A stretch of DNA of 64,000 nucleotides from Geobacter sp. OR-1 (lineage in GTDB: Bacteria > Desulfobacterota > Desulfuromonadia > Geobacterales > DSM-12255). Under the pieces are notes generated by a model, which made no database searches, was not told where the DNA came from, and saw nothing but the letters and a program-made list of their open reading frames with translations. Shown piece after piece: positions 1 through 10,037 of the stretch. Location of the stretch: positions 62,001 to 126,000 of the forward strand of contig NZ_BAZF01000004.1 in NCBI RefSeq assembly GCF_000813145.1, in the 5' to 3' direction. Within the stretch, counting starts at the first letter, position 1. Each line of letters begins with the position of its first letter. Both the position numbers and the translations under genes were made by a program.

Positions 1-1213
1 CATTTCCTGCCAGGGCCTTGCGCGTCCCCTGCAGGAAGCCGGCAAGATAATCGCCGCTGGTAACGCCGGGCTCGACCTCCAGCGACTTTCCTTCGCGGTC
101 CCGCAACACTTCGATAAAGGTGACGAAGAAGTTGTTCACCCCTTCGCGAAGCTGCTGCACATAGGCGTGCTGGTCGGTCGACCCCTTGTTACCGTAGACC
201 GAGATCCCTTGATTCACCACACTGCCATTAAGATCGAGCTCCTTGCCGATCGACTCCATGATCAGCTGCTGCAGATAGCGGGAGAAGAGTAGCAGCCGGT
301 CCTTGTACGGGAGCACCACCATATCCTTTTCGCCCCGGCCGTTGGTGGCATAATGCCACATCAGCGCCAGCAGCGCCGCCGGGTTGTTCCGGGTTTCTCC
401 GCGCCGGGTCAGCTCGTCGCAGACCTGTGCACCTTTGAGCAGCGCATCGATATCGATACCCTGCAGGGCTGCCGGCAGCAGTCCAACCGCGGAGGTAACC
501 GAGGTGCGGCCGCCGACCCAGTCCCACATCGGAAAGCGCGCCAGCCAGCCGCCTGCGACAGCGGCCTTGTCGAGTTCGCTCCCGGCCCCGGTCACGGCAA
601 CCGCCTGTTTCGGAAAATCCAGCCCCGCGGCCTTGAACGCTGCCTGGGCTTCCAGCATGCCGTTTCTGGTCTCCTTGGTGCCGCCGCTCTTGGATATGAC
701 CACCACCAGGGTTTCTGCAAGCCCAGGACCGATCTCGGCCAGCACCTTGTCAATCCCGTCCGGATCGGTATTGTCGAAGAAATAAGGCTTCAACCGGTCG
801 GATGACCCTCCCAGGGCATCGGCAACGAACTGCGGCCCCAGGGCGGAACCGCCGATCCCGATCACCAGAACCCTGGTGAACACGCGTCTCGCCGGCGGGG
901 CAATTTCGCCGCTATGAATAGCAGCGCTAAATTCCTTGATCGCCCGGACGCTGAACTCGATCTCGGCGCTAATACCGCTATCCGGTGCCAGTGCCGGGTT
1001 CCTGAGCCAGTAATGTCCGACCATCCTGTTCTCATCGGGGTTTGCTATTGCGCCGCCTTCCAGCGCTGCCATCGCGCTGAATGCGGCCTGCGCGGCAGGC
1101 TCCATTGCGGCAAAGAAACCGTCGCCAAACCCCATCCCGCTGATATCGATCAACAGTCCGGCTTTAGGGCAATCGCACAGATATTTCTGATATCGCTCCC
1201 AATTAGATGACAT
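1..1213 (-). CDS. pgi: Glucose-6-phosphate isomerase (3' end outside window)
   Basis: Interconverts glucose-6-phosphate and fructose-6-phosphate in the cytoplasm. Translating the minus strand from ATG at 1213 gives [13 protein letters not shown] and then family motifs: a glycine-rich [15 protein letters not shown], the substrate-binding [25 protein letters not shown], and downstream [16 protein letters not shown]. About 404 codons are visible without a stop, so the C-terminal part lies beyond the left edge. The start is supported by a GGAGGGG ribosome site just upstream. It is the third gene of an apparent operon, 49 bp after the PEP-domain gene, which places it with alpha-glucan and phosphoenolpyruvate metabolism. 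Confidence 0.95.
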   Translation of the reverse strand, partial: MSSNWERYQKYLCDCPKAGLLIDISGMGFGDGFFAAMEPAAQAAFSAMAALEGGAIANPDENRMVGHYWLRNPALAPDSGISAEIEFSVRAIKEFSAAIHSGEIAPPARRVFTRVLVIGIGGSALGPQFVADALGGSSDRLKPYFFDNTDPDGIDKVLAEIGPGLAETLVVVISKSGGTKETRNGMLEAQAAFKAAGLDFPKQAVAVTGAGSELDKAAVAGGWLARFPMWDWVGGRTSVTSAVGLLPAALQGIDIDALLKGAQVCDELTRRGETRNNPAALLALMWHYATNGRGEKDMVVLPYKDRLLLFSRYLQQLIMESIGKELDLNGSVVNQGISVYGNKGSTDQHAYVQQLREGVNNFFVTFIEVLRDREGKSLEVEPGVTSGDYLAGFLQGTRKALAGN

Positions 1214-1262
1214 GACCCCTCCGTGGTATTCGCCCATAAAATTGCTCCAGTAACAAATCCGC

Positions 1263-4200
1263 TCATTTACAGCAGATCACACCTTGGCTGACAATATCTG
1301 CCATCAACCGGAACTCCCCTGCCAGGTCGACAACCCGCACGTACTCGGCAAACCCGGCATCATCGGGGAGCAGATCGGCCAGGCGGTTGGGAAGCTTTGC
1401 CAGCAGCTGTTCGTTGGTCATGCACCCCTTCTCCTCGGGATACACGGCGACGTAGAAAATCCCCGATTCGACCAGATCCTGGAAGAAGTGCGACCCGAAC
1501 GAGAGTTCCGGGGCAAGGCTCCCGGCAGAGAATGACAGCTCGGCAAGGGCCGCCATCCGGTCGATCTCGGCAAACCGGACCGGGACACCCATCTCCGGCG
1601 TCGTGGTCCCGAGCCGTCCGGGGGCCATCAACAGCGTCGGCAGCTCCTCGCGCGACGGGGCCAACCGGTTGAGACGGCCGACGATCCGGGCGATCTCATA
1701 ACGCTCATTTAGCGGCAAGGCCAGGAATGCACCGCTCGGGATATGAATGACCCTGCGAATCGGCATATGGATGCTGCCACCCAGGAAATGCCCATGGGAC
1801 CGGAAAAGCACCGCATCTTCAGGCAGGTCGCCAGGGATCTCGACCCTTCGCACCTGAACGCCCCTGGTCTGCAGCGGCCGGCACTGGACCAGGTTGATCC
1901 GCAGCCCGCCGCTCCAGGACGAGGTCGCAGTGAACTCCACGTCCACCGGGTAATCATAGGCCCGTTCCAGGGTGGCCAGGAGCCGCCCCATGATTTCCGG
2001 GAAATCCTGCCCGCTAAGGAGCCGATCAAAGGTCAGTCCTTTTTCGACCCCGCTCCCGCCACGCCGCGGCAGCGTGGTGCCGTACGACCGGTACACCTCA
2101 GGCAGCGGCACCCCTTCCGCCAGCAGGGTGGCGATCGGCATGGTCCGGCACTCGTTCTCCTCGATGTCCAGCAGGTCGATCTGGCGCTGGCTGAACCGCT
2201 GGCAGCTCTCCGGGGTGCCGAACGGCACCATGGCCGGATGATCCAGCGATACGATCCGGGTATAATCGCCCGCTACCCGCGCAGTGGCACGGGTTCCCAG
2301 GCCAAACACCAGCCGCAGCATCCCGGCGTGCGGGTCCACGGACTCGTCCCAGACAAAGGTATTGTACGACAGGCCGACTCCGGCGATCTCCGGGAAGAAG
2401 TACCGGCCATGGTAGGCCCCGGCAACCCGCTGCACCAGGAGCGCCATTTGCTCCTCCTGTTGGTCCAGTCCCCGCTGCAGCCGGTACTGCAGGGCATCTT
2501 CGCTCATGGTGCTGGCATAGGCCAGCCGTACTGCCTCTTCGAACTGGCAGTAACGCTCTTCCGGCGTCCCCTGGTTTACGCAGAAGAAGCTGCCGTACTT
2601 GCCGGCAAAGGCATTGCCGAAACCGTCCTCCTGCAGGCTGCTGAGCCGCACGATGATCGGGTACTGGCCGAAATATTCCAGCAGTTTCTGGAACTCCTCG
2701 CAGATTCCAGTCGGGAATGAACCGAGCAGCAGGAGCTTGCGCAGCTTGGCCGCCCCTTCCAGGTACCCCTCCGGGCTCTTGTGCTCCATGAACACCTTCC
2801 ACCAGCCGTTATGGACCAGATAAGTGTGGAACAGGTCCGAGCCGATGAAAAACGAATCATGGGGTTCCAGCACGCCGGTCCAGTCGAACTCCTGGTCCCG
2901 CTCCAGGATGGCCCTGGCAACCACCATCCCTGCGGCCTTGCCGCCGATGTACCCGGTGCCGATCATCCGTTCCTTGATCCAGAGGAAATCCTCCAGGGTG
3001 ACATGGCGCCGCGCCAGCGCCAGCATCCGCTTATCCGAGCCGAACAGCAACCGGCACAGGTTGTCCACCATCACCTGTCGGCTCCGGTCGCTCCCCTTGC
3101 CGCGCGCCAGCTTCCTGGCCTTCATGAACAGCCATTCCCAATGGTCGATATGCGGCACCGCCTTTTCCGCCCTGGTGCCGTGCAGCCCGATGAACAGGTT
3201 GGAAGCGTCGCAGCTCGCCTTGACCGGCTCGAAGCGGTCGCCCTGGTGGCGATGCGGCAGGAACATGGTCGGGGAAAAACGCCGCCAGACCTTGAGCGGG
3301 TGCAGGATCGACTTCCCCTCGAACCGATGCAGATCGAGCAGCAGCTGGGTGGTGGAGCGGATCCGGGCAATGGTCGTAAAAGGATGGGTCCCCCGGATCA
3401 GGGGGAAATATGCGACAGTGTCCAGCTCAAACAGGTAGGGGCAGGTGACGGAAAAGAAATTGCCGATCATGGCATCGGTGGCCCAGGCATCGAGCAGGCT
3501 CGACAGGCAGTCGAAGAGGTAAAAGACCTCCCGCCCCTCCTGGCCGATGATTTCATGAAGCTTGACGGTAAACGACTCGAATCCGCGCAGGGCGTCAAGG
3601 TTGTGAACCTTGACCATTGCCGGGTCTTCAACCAGCGGTTCGTGGCCGGCAAAGCGGATATAAACGACCCGCCGGCCGGAAGCAAGGGCTGAGGAGACAA
3701 ACGGCCGGGCATAGTCGTGAAAATCTTCAATCCTGTCGACGCGCCAGACAACATTGTCCCCGAGCCGCAGCCCGCCAAGCACCGAATCCAGACCGGGTAA
3801 GCCGCTCGTGACGAACCCGGCGGGCTGCTCCAGGTTCAGTCCGGGAATGACCGGTTCCGGCTCACGCGGTTCCGCGCGGTAACAGGCCAGCTCCTGGCTG
3901 ACGATGTCGGCCAGCAGGGTAAACCGTTCCGGCAGATCCACAATCCGGATCACCCCCGCAAACCGGGCATCGTCCGGCAGCAGTTCTTCCAGCCGGTTCG
4001 GCAGCGCTGCCAGCAGCCTGTCGTTCAGGAAGCAACCTCTGCGTTCCGGGTGCAGGGCAACATAGAAGATCCCCGACTCCACCAGGTCCTGGAAGAAATG
4101 GGAACCGAACGAAAGCTCGGGCATCAGGCCACCGGCCGAAAAAGCGACTTCAGCCAGCACGCTCACGCTATTGAACTCGGCAAACCTTACCGGAACACCG

Positions 4201-5681
4201 AGCGACGGGGTTGTGGTCCCCCATCGCCCCGGCCCCATCAGCAGGGTCGGCAGCTCTTCGCGCGACGGGATCATCCGGTTGAGGCGGCCGATGATCCGTG
4301 CCAGCTCATACTTGTCGGAAAGGGTCAGGCTGGTGTACCGTTCGGGATCGACCGAGATCACCCGCTGCAGCGGCTGCACGATACTCCCTCCCATGAAGCT
4401 TCCCCGTGACCGGAACAGCGACTCCTCATCGGGCCGGGGCGGTATCTCCACCCGCATCGACTGCACGCCGCGGGTCTGGAGGGGGCGGCACTGGACGATA
4501 TTGATCTCCAGGTTGCGCTCATCGATGAAGTTGCCGGTAAATTCGACATCCACCGGGTAGCCGTAGGCATTTTCCAGGGTTGCCAGCAGCCGGCGCATGG
4601 TCTCGCTGAAACCGGTCCTGGTGAGGAGCCGCTCAAACGTCACGATCAGGCCTGAGACGTCCCGGTTGCCGAACAACTCCAGCGGCAAACGGTGCTCCTG
4701 GCCAAGGAGTTCCCGCAGGGAGATGGTGCGGATATCGTTGGCAGCAATATCCAGGAGATCGACGTCCCGCTGGGTAAACCGCCGCAAGTCTTCCTGGTCC
4801 CCCATCGGCAGCAGCATCGGCTGGTCAAGGGAGACGATCCGCGGATAATCCCCCTCGACGCGGTCTACGGCCCTGGTGCCGAGCCCGACGACCATCCGGA
4901 GCATCCCGGCGGTCGGGTCGATCGATGGGTTCCAGACAAAGGTGTTGTAAGAGATGCCGACCCCGGCAAAGGCCGGGAAAAAATAGTCCCCCTGCCGCCT
5001 TCCGGACACCCGCTGCACCAGGATCGCCATCCGCTCTTCCCGGCTGGCCAGGCCGCGACGCAAGCGGTACTGCAGCGCCTCATCGCTCACGGTGCTGAGG
5101 TAGATCCTCCGCACGGCTGCCTCGAACTGCCGCAACCGCTGTTCCAGCGGCCCCTGGTTGACGCAGAAAAAACTGTCATACTTGCCGGCAAAGGCGTTGC
5201 CGAAGCCGTCTTCCATAAGGCTTGATGAACGGGCAATGATCGGGAACTGGCCGTAATGATCCAGCATCTTGCGGAATTCAGCGCGGATCGCCGGCGGGAA
5301 CTCCCCTTCAGGGAACAGCTCGCGCAGCCGGGAGGCGCTGCTCAGATACCCCTCTTCACTCCGCTGCTCGCGCATGATATCGAGCCAGCCGTTGTGCTCG
5401 ACAAAGGCGTCAAAGACCGAGGTCCCGACGAAAAAGGAGTCATGCGGCTCCAGCATCTGTTCCCAGCCGCCGTCCCGGTCGGCCTTGAGGATGGCGCGCG
5501 CCAGCAGCATGCCAACCGCCTTGCCGCCGATGAAGCCGCTGCCGATCAGGCGGCGTCTGATCGACTGCAGCTCTTCAACGGAGAAATATCGGCGGACCAA
5601 GGCCAGCATCCGTTCCTCGCGCCCCATGAACTGGGCGCAGAGGGCATCTTTGGTCGGATTTGCAGAGGTGTCGGATTTCAC
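1263..5681 (-). CDS. Giant protein with duplicated PEP/pyruvate-binding (PPDK N-type) domain and a degenerate KaiC-like middle
   Basis: A 1472-residue protein built of two similar halves. Residues about 20-600 and 880-1472 each contain the ATP-grasp domain seen at the N-terminus of PEP synthase and pyruvate phosphate dikinase: IGGKA(V/A)GM near the start, an RSSS/RLSS...[12 protein letters not shown] nucleotide loop, a G(V/I)SYNTFVW segment and a QCRPLQTRG end. The phosphohistidine swivelling domain and PEP barrel are absent, so full PEP-synthase activity is unlikely. Residues about 620-820 resemble a KaiC/RecA fold ([12 protein letters not shown], later [14 protein letters not shown]), but no Walker A P-loop is seen. 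The second copy has RLSS where the first has RSSS. Start is GTG at 5681. It lies between the amylase gene and pgi in one operon. The function is unknown; ATP or pyruvate binding with a regulatory role is inference. Confidence 0.8.
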   Translation of the reverse strand: MKSDTSANPTKDALCAQFMGREERMLALVRRYFSVEELQSIRRRLIGSGFIGGKAVGMLLARAILKADRDGGWEQMLEPHDSFFVGTSVFDAFVEHNGWLDIMREQRSEEGYLSSASRLRELFPEGEFPPAIRAEFRKMLDHYGQFPIIARSSSLMEDGFGNAFAGKYDSFFCVNQGPLEQRLRQFEAAVRRIYLSTVSDEALQYRLRRGLASREERMAILVQRVSGRRQGDYFFPAFAGVGISYNTFVWNPSIDPTAGMLRMVVGLGTRAVDRVEGDYPRIVSLDQPMLLPMGDQEDLRRFTQRDVDLLDIAANDIRTISLRELLGQEHRLPLELFGNRDVSGLIVTFERLLTRTGFSETMRRLLATLENAYGYPVDVEFTGNFIDERNLEINIVQCRPLQTRGVQSMRVEIPPRPDEESLFRSRGSFMGGSIVQPLQRVISVDPERYTSLTLSDKYELARIIGRLNRMIPSREELPTLLMGPGRWGTTTPSLGVPVRFAEFNSVSVLAEVAFSAGGLMPELSFGSHFFQDLVESGIFYVALHPERRGCFLNDRLLAALPNRLEELLPDDARFAGVIRIVDLPERFTLLADIVSQELACYRAEPREPEPVIPGLNLEQPAGFVTSGLPGLDSVLGGLRLGDNVVWRVDRIEDFHDYARPFVSSALASGRRVVYIRFAGHEPLVEDPAMVKVHNLDALRGFESFTVKLHEIIGQEGREVFYLFDCLSSLLDAWATDAMIGNFFSVTCPYLFELDTVAYFPLIRGTHPFTTIARIRSTTQLLLDLHRFEGKSILHPLKVWRRFSPTMFLPHRHQGDRFEPVKASCDASNLFIGLHGTRAEKAVPHIDHWEWLFMKARKLARGKGSDRSRQVMVDNLCRLLFGSDKRMLALARRHVTLEDFLWIKERMIGTGYIGGKAAGMVVARAILERDQEFDWTGVLEPHDSFFIGSDLFHTYLVHNGWWKVFMEHKSPEGYLEGAAKLRKLLLLGSFPTGICEEFQKLLEYFGQYPIIVRLSSLQEDGFGNAFAGKYGSFFCVNQGTPEERYCQFEEAVRLAYASTMSEDALQYRLQRGLDQQEEQMALLVQRVAGAYHGRYFFPEIAGVGLSYNTFVWDESVDPHAGMLRLVFGLGTRATARVAGDYTRIVSLDHPAMVPFGTPESCQRFSQRQIDLLDIEENECRTMPIATLLAEGVPLPEVYRSYGTTLPRRGGSGVEKGLTFDRLLSGQDFPEIMGRLLATLERAYDYPVDVEFTATSSWSGGLRINLVQCRPLQTRGVQVRRVEIPGDLPEDAVLFRSHGHFLGGSIHMPIRRVIHIPSGAFLALPLNERYEIARIVGRLNRLAPSREELPTLLMAPGRLGTTTPEMGVPVRFAEIDRMAALAELSFSAGSLAPELSFGSHFFQDLVESGIFYVAVYPEEKGCMTNEQLLAKLPNRLADLLPDDAGFAEYVRVVDLAGEFRLMADIVSQGVICCK

Positions 5682-5709
5682 GGAGGCTCTTTCAAATTTT
5701 CATTGTATT

Positions 5710-5737
5710 TAGAGGCGGTTCGCGAACCGCCCCTACG
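5710..5737. repeat. Palindromic repeat at the stop codon of the amylase gene
   Basis: An almost perfect palindrome with core GGCGGTTCGCGAACCGCC between the amylase and PEP-domain genes. Read on the minus strand it begins CGTAGGGGCGG, and its TAG is the stop codon of the amylase gene. The same CGTAGGGGCGG with TAG as stop codon opens the larger repeat after pstA (22757-22815). Confidence 0.7.
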
Positions 5738-8700
5738 GCTTCAGAAACAGGTCTACCCGGTATCCTGCGTTCTCGGCCCGTTTCACCAGCGCTGCGGCGC
5801 CCTTGTGCACCGCTTTTTCTCTTGCCGCGGAGACCTTGCCGCTCCTGGCAAGGCCGGCCTCGTTGACGAGCGTGGCCAGTTCAAGCCAGGCGACCAGAAG
5901 TTCCCACCGTTCCTTCACGAACCATTCATGCGGCCCGCTGCTATGGCGGCCGATAAAGGGTGCGACATTCCGGTCAACGAGGAGGTCTAACAGCCACTCC
6001 TCCTGCTCCTTCAGAGGCAGAGCCAGCAGCTCCTGCCAGTGAAGCATGGCTTTGAACAGGCGGATGATGCTCACCACATCCAAGGTTGCCAGCGGGTCAT
6101 CCACACCGCCACCCTCGGCATAGAGCTCATCGCGGATCGGCCGGACCAGCCCGAACCGCTCCACCAGTTCGGTGGTCACGGCTGCCGGCTCATCCCCCTG
6201 CTCCAGCTCGCCGGTGCGGTGCAGGCAGAGCCAGGCAAAGGCCAGCAGTCGCGCCGTATACCCGTTAACAGGATGCGTCGCTGTTTTTTCCCCGCTAAGG
6301 CTTTCCAGGTACAGAAGCTCTTTGGAAACGGCCGTGACAATCGGCTCCGGAGCGCCGGTCAGCCCGGCCAAAGCGGCCAGCTCGCCGAGGAACCGGGCAA
6401 GATCGTCACCAAATGCGTCCCGGATCTTTTCCAGGCTTTTTGCGTCCAGCTCACGGAAATCTCCGGAGAGCAGACCGGCATGCCGGTCGAGGATGTCTTC
6501 CAGGGTGTCAAGCAACGGGGCAAACCTGACCAGCTTCACCTCTTCGTCAATGCTCTCAACCGGCCGCCCCTGCAGCTGGTGGCAGAGAGTGCCCCAGGTG
6601 CCGTATTCGTCGTCCCATATCTCCCGGAAATCCATGAACGCGTGGTATTCGTACGCCTCCATCTCCACGAACAGCCCCTCATTGCAGAGTTCACGGCCGT
6701 TGCGGATATATTCGAGACCGGAAGCATAGTCTTTGAAGATGTAATAATGCCGGCCATCCCCCTTGAACCCGAGCGAGTCGCCGAGCAAGGTCTGGCGGAG
6801 AGCCATCTCCTCGCCGTTGCCGGTCCTGACCGCAAAAGAGGTGGAACTCCGGAGCCACCCGGATGTCGAGGCAAACCGGTTCTGATAGACAATGATCGCC
6901 CGATGGCCGCCGGCCCGGTTGGAGTAGGCGAAGACATCCTCGTTGACCTGATCGCCAACCCAGAAATCGTAGAACACGAAATTGTCGGCGCCGGAGAACA
7001 GCCAGCGGCGGCACATGAGCGGGAAGATCCGCCGTTCGTGCTCCCGCACCAGGTGCTCATCCACCGGCTCGTCCCAGTAGGCCCGCTTGTATTCCATCCC
7101 GTATTTCTCGTGGAACCCTTCCACCTGGCCGTGCCCCAGCATCGGCAGGCCCGGCATGGTAACCAGCAGGACGCAGGCGCCGAAATACTTGTTCTCCTTG
7201 CCGAACTGCTCCACTGCCGTCTTTTCGTCCGGGTTGTTCATGAAGTTCACGAAGCGCTGCAGAACCTGGGGATTGAACTCGAGCACGTTCTTCACGGTCT
7301 GGCGGTACTTGGCGTTCTCCTCCATCTTCAGCATGTTCATGAAGGCGCTGTTGTAGACCCGGTGCATACCCAAGGTCCGGACGAAGTACCCCTCCATGAG
7401 CCAGAACGCCTCTGCCAGGAGCAGCGTGTCGGACGCCTCGACCGCCACGCGGTCCACCACCTGGCGCCAGAACTCCTCGGGCATGGCGCTATCGAACTGC
7501 TCCCTGCTCATGCCGTGCTCGGACCGCGACGCCACGCCGCCGTGCCCCGGTTGCGGGAACCAGAGCCGTTGGTAATGCTTCTTGGACAGGGTCATGGCCG
7601 CGTCGAAACGGATGATCGGGAACATCCGCGCCACATGGAGGATGGTCCCGGCAGCGGCCTCGCGCACCTCGGGATTCAGGTAATTGAGCTGGGCCGTGTC
7701 GTTCCAGGGGGTGCTGGTGCCGTCGTTGCCGTGATATATGTAACGTGTCCGGCCGTCCCGATGGTCGTAATACTTGAAGACCACGGCGGCATCGCGCCTT
7801 TCCCAGTAGCCGTCCTCGATATGCAGGCTGATCTCGGGCGACGAGGAGAGGTCAGGACCGGTGAAGGAATAGCCCGGATACGGCGGGTAATCGAGCTGCA
7901 CGAACCAGTCCGGGTGCTCGATGGTCCATTTGGAGTAAATGCCGGTGTGGTTCGGAACCATGTCGCTGGCAAGCCTGATCCCCCGTTTCAGCGCCCGCTC
8001 CTTCAGGTTCCAGAGCGCCGGCTCGCCGCCGAGATCAAGGGCAATGGTGTAGTCGAAGAGCGAATAGGCCGAGGAGATGGCATCCGGATTGCCGCAGAGC
8101 TGCTTGATCCGCTGGGAAGCGGGCGACCGCTCCCAGATCCCGATCAGCCAGAGCCCGGTGACTCCCCAACGGGCCAGGCGGTCAAGTTCTGCGTCCGGTA
8201 TCCGGTCGAGTGTCCTGATCTCTTCGCCGTACTGCCGCGAGAGCTGCCCCAGCCAGACATAGACCATCTTGGCCAGCAGCACCACGTTCGGCATCCAGTC
8301 GGTGTCGGCGGAAAACCGCTCCGGCTCCGGGTAATAATCGTTAACACCGCTCCCCTTGCCGAACTCCAGGACATCGATCCCGCCCGGCTCGCCACGGGGG
8401 GCGAAAACGCGGCTCTCCTGCTCCACGACCGCAAAGGCGGTCTGGATCTCAAGCAGGATATCCTCCGGGAGTACGGCCCGCCACTCTCTGCGGATGAACT
8501 CCAGCTGATCATACAAGGAGTCAGGCGCCTCCCTGAGCGGCAGCCGCAGCAGTTCCGCCAGAGAGATATCAAACGGCGCCACGGCCGGTGATTTTTCGAG
8601 TTCCCGCTCAATGCCGGCGCAGGCCTGCCGGTAACGGCTGGTAGCCGCCAGTTCGGTGTCGTCCAGGATCTCCCGGAAGCTGTCCAGAGCCCGGTTATCG

Positions 8701-9182
8701 GCCGCCAGACGGATCAGCAGCAGCTCCCGGAACAGCTCATACCGGCGCAGACCTAGCTCGTCAACCCCGATCCATGCCTTGAAATCCGGGGTGTCGCCGG
8801 AAAGAACGGCGCCAGGCGGGAATACCGCGCCGAAACGTTCCGCAAGCGCTGCAAATTCGGGTGATCCGAACGGAAAGCCGCTCCGTTCGAGCACTGCCGC
8901 CAGCACCCCCGGCTCCTGCTCGCAAAAATAACGGTCGCACAGAATCCGGTAGATCCTGGTCAACAGGGCATAGAGGTTCAGCATACCGGCCTGGACCGGC
9001 GGCTTCTGTCGTCCCGGCCTTACCGAGACACGCAGGGCGAGCTCCCGGAAAAACATCACCAGCGGCAACTGGCCGAGGCGGATTTTTTCCGACACCTCCG
9101 CCAGACCCATGGTGAGCCAGGAAGCGCTGTTTACCTGGATTTCAAAGGGAAAGTATTTGGTCCGGCTATTATCTGGGGGCAT
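5733..9182 (-). CDS. Large alpha-amylase family (GH13) protein
   Basis: A cytoplasmic-looking 1149-residue glycoside hydrolase family 13 protein, probably acting on alpha-glucans such as glycogen or maltodextrin. The catalytic barrel occupies about residues 330-800. Region I is DMVPNHTG near 407. Region II, with the nucleophile Asp, is IIRFDAAMTL near 527. Region III, with the acid/base Glu, is LLLAEAFW near 590. Region IV is FMNNPDEKT near 649; the usual His-Asp pair of this region reads Pro-Asp here. About 300 residues before and 350 after the barrel are not recognised. No signal peptide is seen. Start ATG 9182 follows an AGAGGA site. It is first in the amylase/PEP-domain/pgi operon, and its stop codon lies in a palindromic repeat. 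Hydrolase versus transglycosidase or phosphorylase-like activity cannot be decided. Confidence 0.85.
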   Translation of the reverse strand: MPPDNSRTKYFPFEIQVNSASWLTMGLAEVSEKIRLGQLPLVMFFRELALRVSVRPGRQKPPVQAGMLNLYALLTRIYRILCDRYFCEQEPGVLAAVLERSGFPFGSPEFAALAERFGAVFPPGAVLSGDTPDFKAWIGVDELGLRRYELFRELLLIRLAADNRALDSFREILDDTELAATSRYRQACAGIERELEKSPAVAPFDISLAELLRLPLREAPDSLYDQLEFIRREWRAVLPEDILLEIQTAFAVVEQESRVFAPRGEPGGIDVLEFGKGSGVNDYYPEPERFSADTDWMPNVVLLAKMVYVWLGQLSRQYGEEIRTLDRIPDAELDRLARWGVTGLWLIGIWERSPASQRIKQLCGNPDAISSAYSLFDYTIALDLGGEPALWNLKERALKRGIRLASDMVPNHTGIYSKWTIEHPDWFVQLDYPPYPGYSFTGPDLSSSPEISLHIEDGYWERRDAAVVFKYYDHRDGRTRYIYHGNDGTSTPWNDTAQLNYLNPEVREAAAGTILHVARMFPIIRFDAAMTLSKKHYQRLWFPQPGHGGVASRSEHGMSREQFDSAMPEEFWRQVVDRVAVEASDTLLLAEAFWLMEGYFVRTLGMHRVYNSAFMNMLKMEENAKYRQTVKNVLEFNPQVLQRFVNFMNNPDEKTAVEQFGKENKYFGACVLLVTMPGLPMLGHGQVEGFHEKYGMEYKRAYWDEPVDEHLVREHERRIFPLMCRRWLFSGADNFVFYDFWVGDQVNEDVFAYSNRAGGHRAIIVYQNRFASTSGWLRSSTSFAVRTGNGEEMALRQTLLGDSLGFKGDGRHYYIFKDYASGLEYIRNGRELCNEGLFVEMEAYEYHAFMDFREIWDDEYGTWGTLCHQLQGRPVESIDEEVKLVRFAPLLDTLEDILDRHAGLLSGDFRELDAKSLEKIRDAFGDDLARFLGELAALAGLTGAPEPIVTAVSKELLYLESLSGEKTATHPVNGYTARLLAFAWLCLHRTGELEQGDEPAAVTTELVERFGLVRPIRDELYAEGGGVDDPLATLDVVSIIRLFKAMLHWQELLALPLKEQEEWLLDLLVDRNVAPFIGRHSSGPHEWFVKERWELLVAWLELATLVNEAGLARSGKVSAAREKAVHKGAAALVKRAENAGYRVDLFLKP

Positions 9183-9306
9183 CTGGGTCCTCTGGAATGA
9201 TTGCGCTGATTCGCGGCATTTGCAGGCTATTACTGGATTATGCCACAGTTACGGGCATTCACAACCTTTTCTTGTTTCACAAATTCTCAGCAAACCGGAC
9301 ACACGC

Positions 9307-9338
9307 CTGTAACAATCTGCTGATAATCTGTTACCATT
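9307..9338 (+). promoter_or_regulatory. Candidate Pho box upstream of phoB
   Basis: Three half-sites begin at 9307 (CTGTAACAAT), 9317 (CTGCTGATAAT) and 9328 (CTGTTACCATT), spaced 10-11 bp, like PhoB-binding direct repeats (consensus CTGTCAT with 11-bp period). They lie about 20 bp before the phoB start, which suggests autoregulation. The closeness to the start codon is unusual, and GATAAT inside the second half-site could instead be a -10 element. Confidence 0.5.
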
Positions 9339-9359
9339 TCTCCAGAGGTGCCGGAACAG

Positions 9360-10037
9360 ATGAAAATTCTCATAATCGAAGACGAACGCGACCTGGCCGG
9401 GCTGATTGCCTTCAACCTGGAAAAGGAAGGGTATCGGACGGCTGTGGCGACTGACGGCAGAAGCGGCCTTGATCGGGTCTTCAGCGAAAAGCCGGACCTG
9501 GTCATACTCGATCTCATGTTGCCGGAAATCAGCGGCATCGAGATCTGCAGGGCAATCCGCAGAAATGAGCGCTGCGCAACCATTCCGGTCCTGATGGTCA
9601 CTGCCAAAGGGGAAGAGATCGACAAGGTGGTCGGCTTCGAGGTCGGCGCCGACGATTATCTGGTCAAGCCGTTTTCGACCCGGGAACTGCTTCTCAGGGT
9701 CAAGGCGATCCTCAGGAGAAGCAGCAATGAAAAACCCGAAGCAAAGGTATTCCGGGCCGGACCGGTTTCAATCGACACCGAATCGCACAAGGTAATGTCC
9801 GGCGGCCGGGAGATAACGCTGACCATCACCGAATTCAAACTGCTGCTGACGCTGATGGAGAGGATCGGCAGGATGCAGAGCCGCGAACAGCTCTTGAGCA
9901 CTGTCTGGGGATACAGCAGTGACGCCGACACCAGGACCGTAGATACCCACATAACCCGCCTGCGCAGCAAACTCGGCACGGCCGGCGACCTGATCAAGAC
10001 CATCCGCGGATTCGGCTACCGGATGGAGGTTGAATGA
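9360..10037 (+). CDS. phoB: PhoB-type response regulator
   Basis: An OmpR/PhoB-class DNA-binding regulator of 225 residues. The N-terminal receiver has the acidic pair in IIEDERD, the phospho-acceptor Asp in LVILDLMLPE and the Lys in YLVKPFSTREL. The C-terminal winged helix (about 130-222) has ITEFKLLLTL and RTVDTHITRLRSKLG. I prefer ATG 9360 (MKILIIEDE) to GTG 9348 because the receiver strand begins there and AGAGG sits 11 nt upstream. Its end overlaps phoR by 4 bp. Identity as PhoB is supported by the Pho-box-like repeats in front and the nearby pst operon. Confidence 0.9.
   Translation: MKILIIEDERDLAGLIAFNLEKEGYRTAVATDGRSGLDRVFSEKPDLVILDLMLPEISGIEICRAIRRNERCATIPVLMVTAKGEEIDKVVGFEVGADDYLVKPFSTRELLLRVKAILRRSSNEKPEAKVFRAGPVSIDTESHKVMSGGREITLTITEFKLLLTLMERIGRMQSREQLLSTVWGYSSDADTRTVDTHITRLRSKLGTAGDLIKTIRGFGYRMEVE

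Noticed and set aside
6039-8591. An 850-codon open frame on the plus strand opposite the GH13 gene
   Set aside because: It is antisense to a protein with clear catalytic motifs; its translation is low-complexity (Pro/Arg/His/Gly-rich) and shows no domain. High G+C and biased codons of the real gene explain it.
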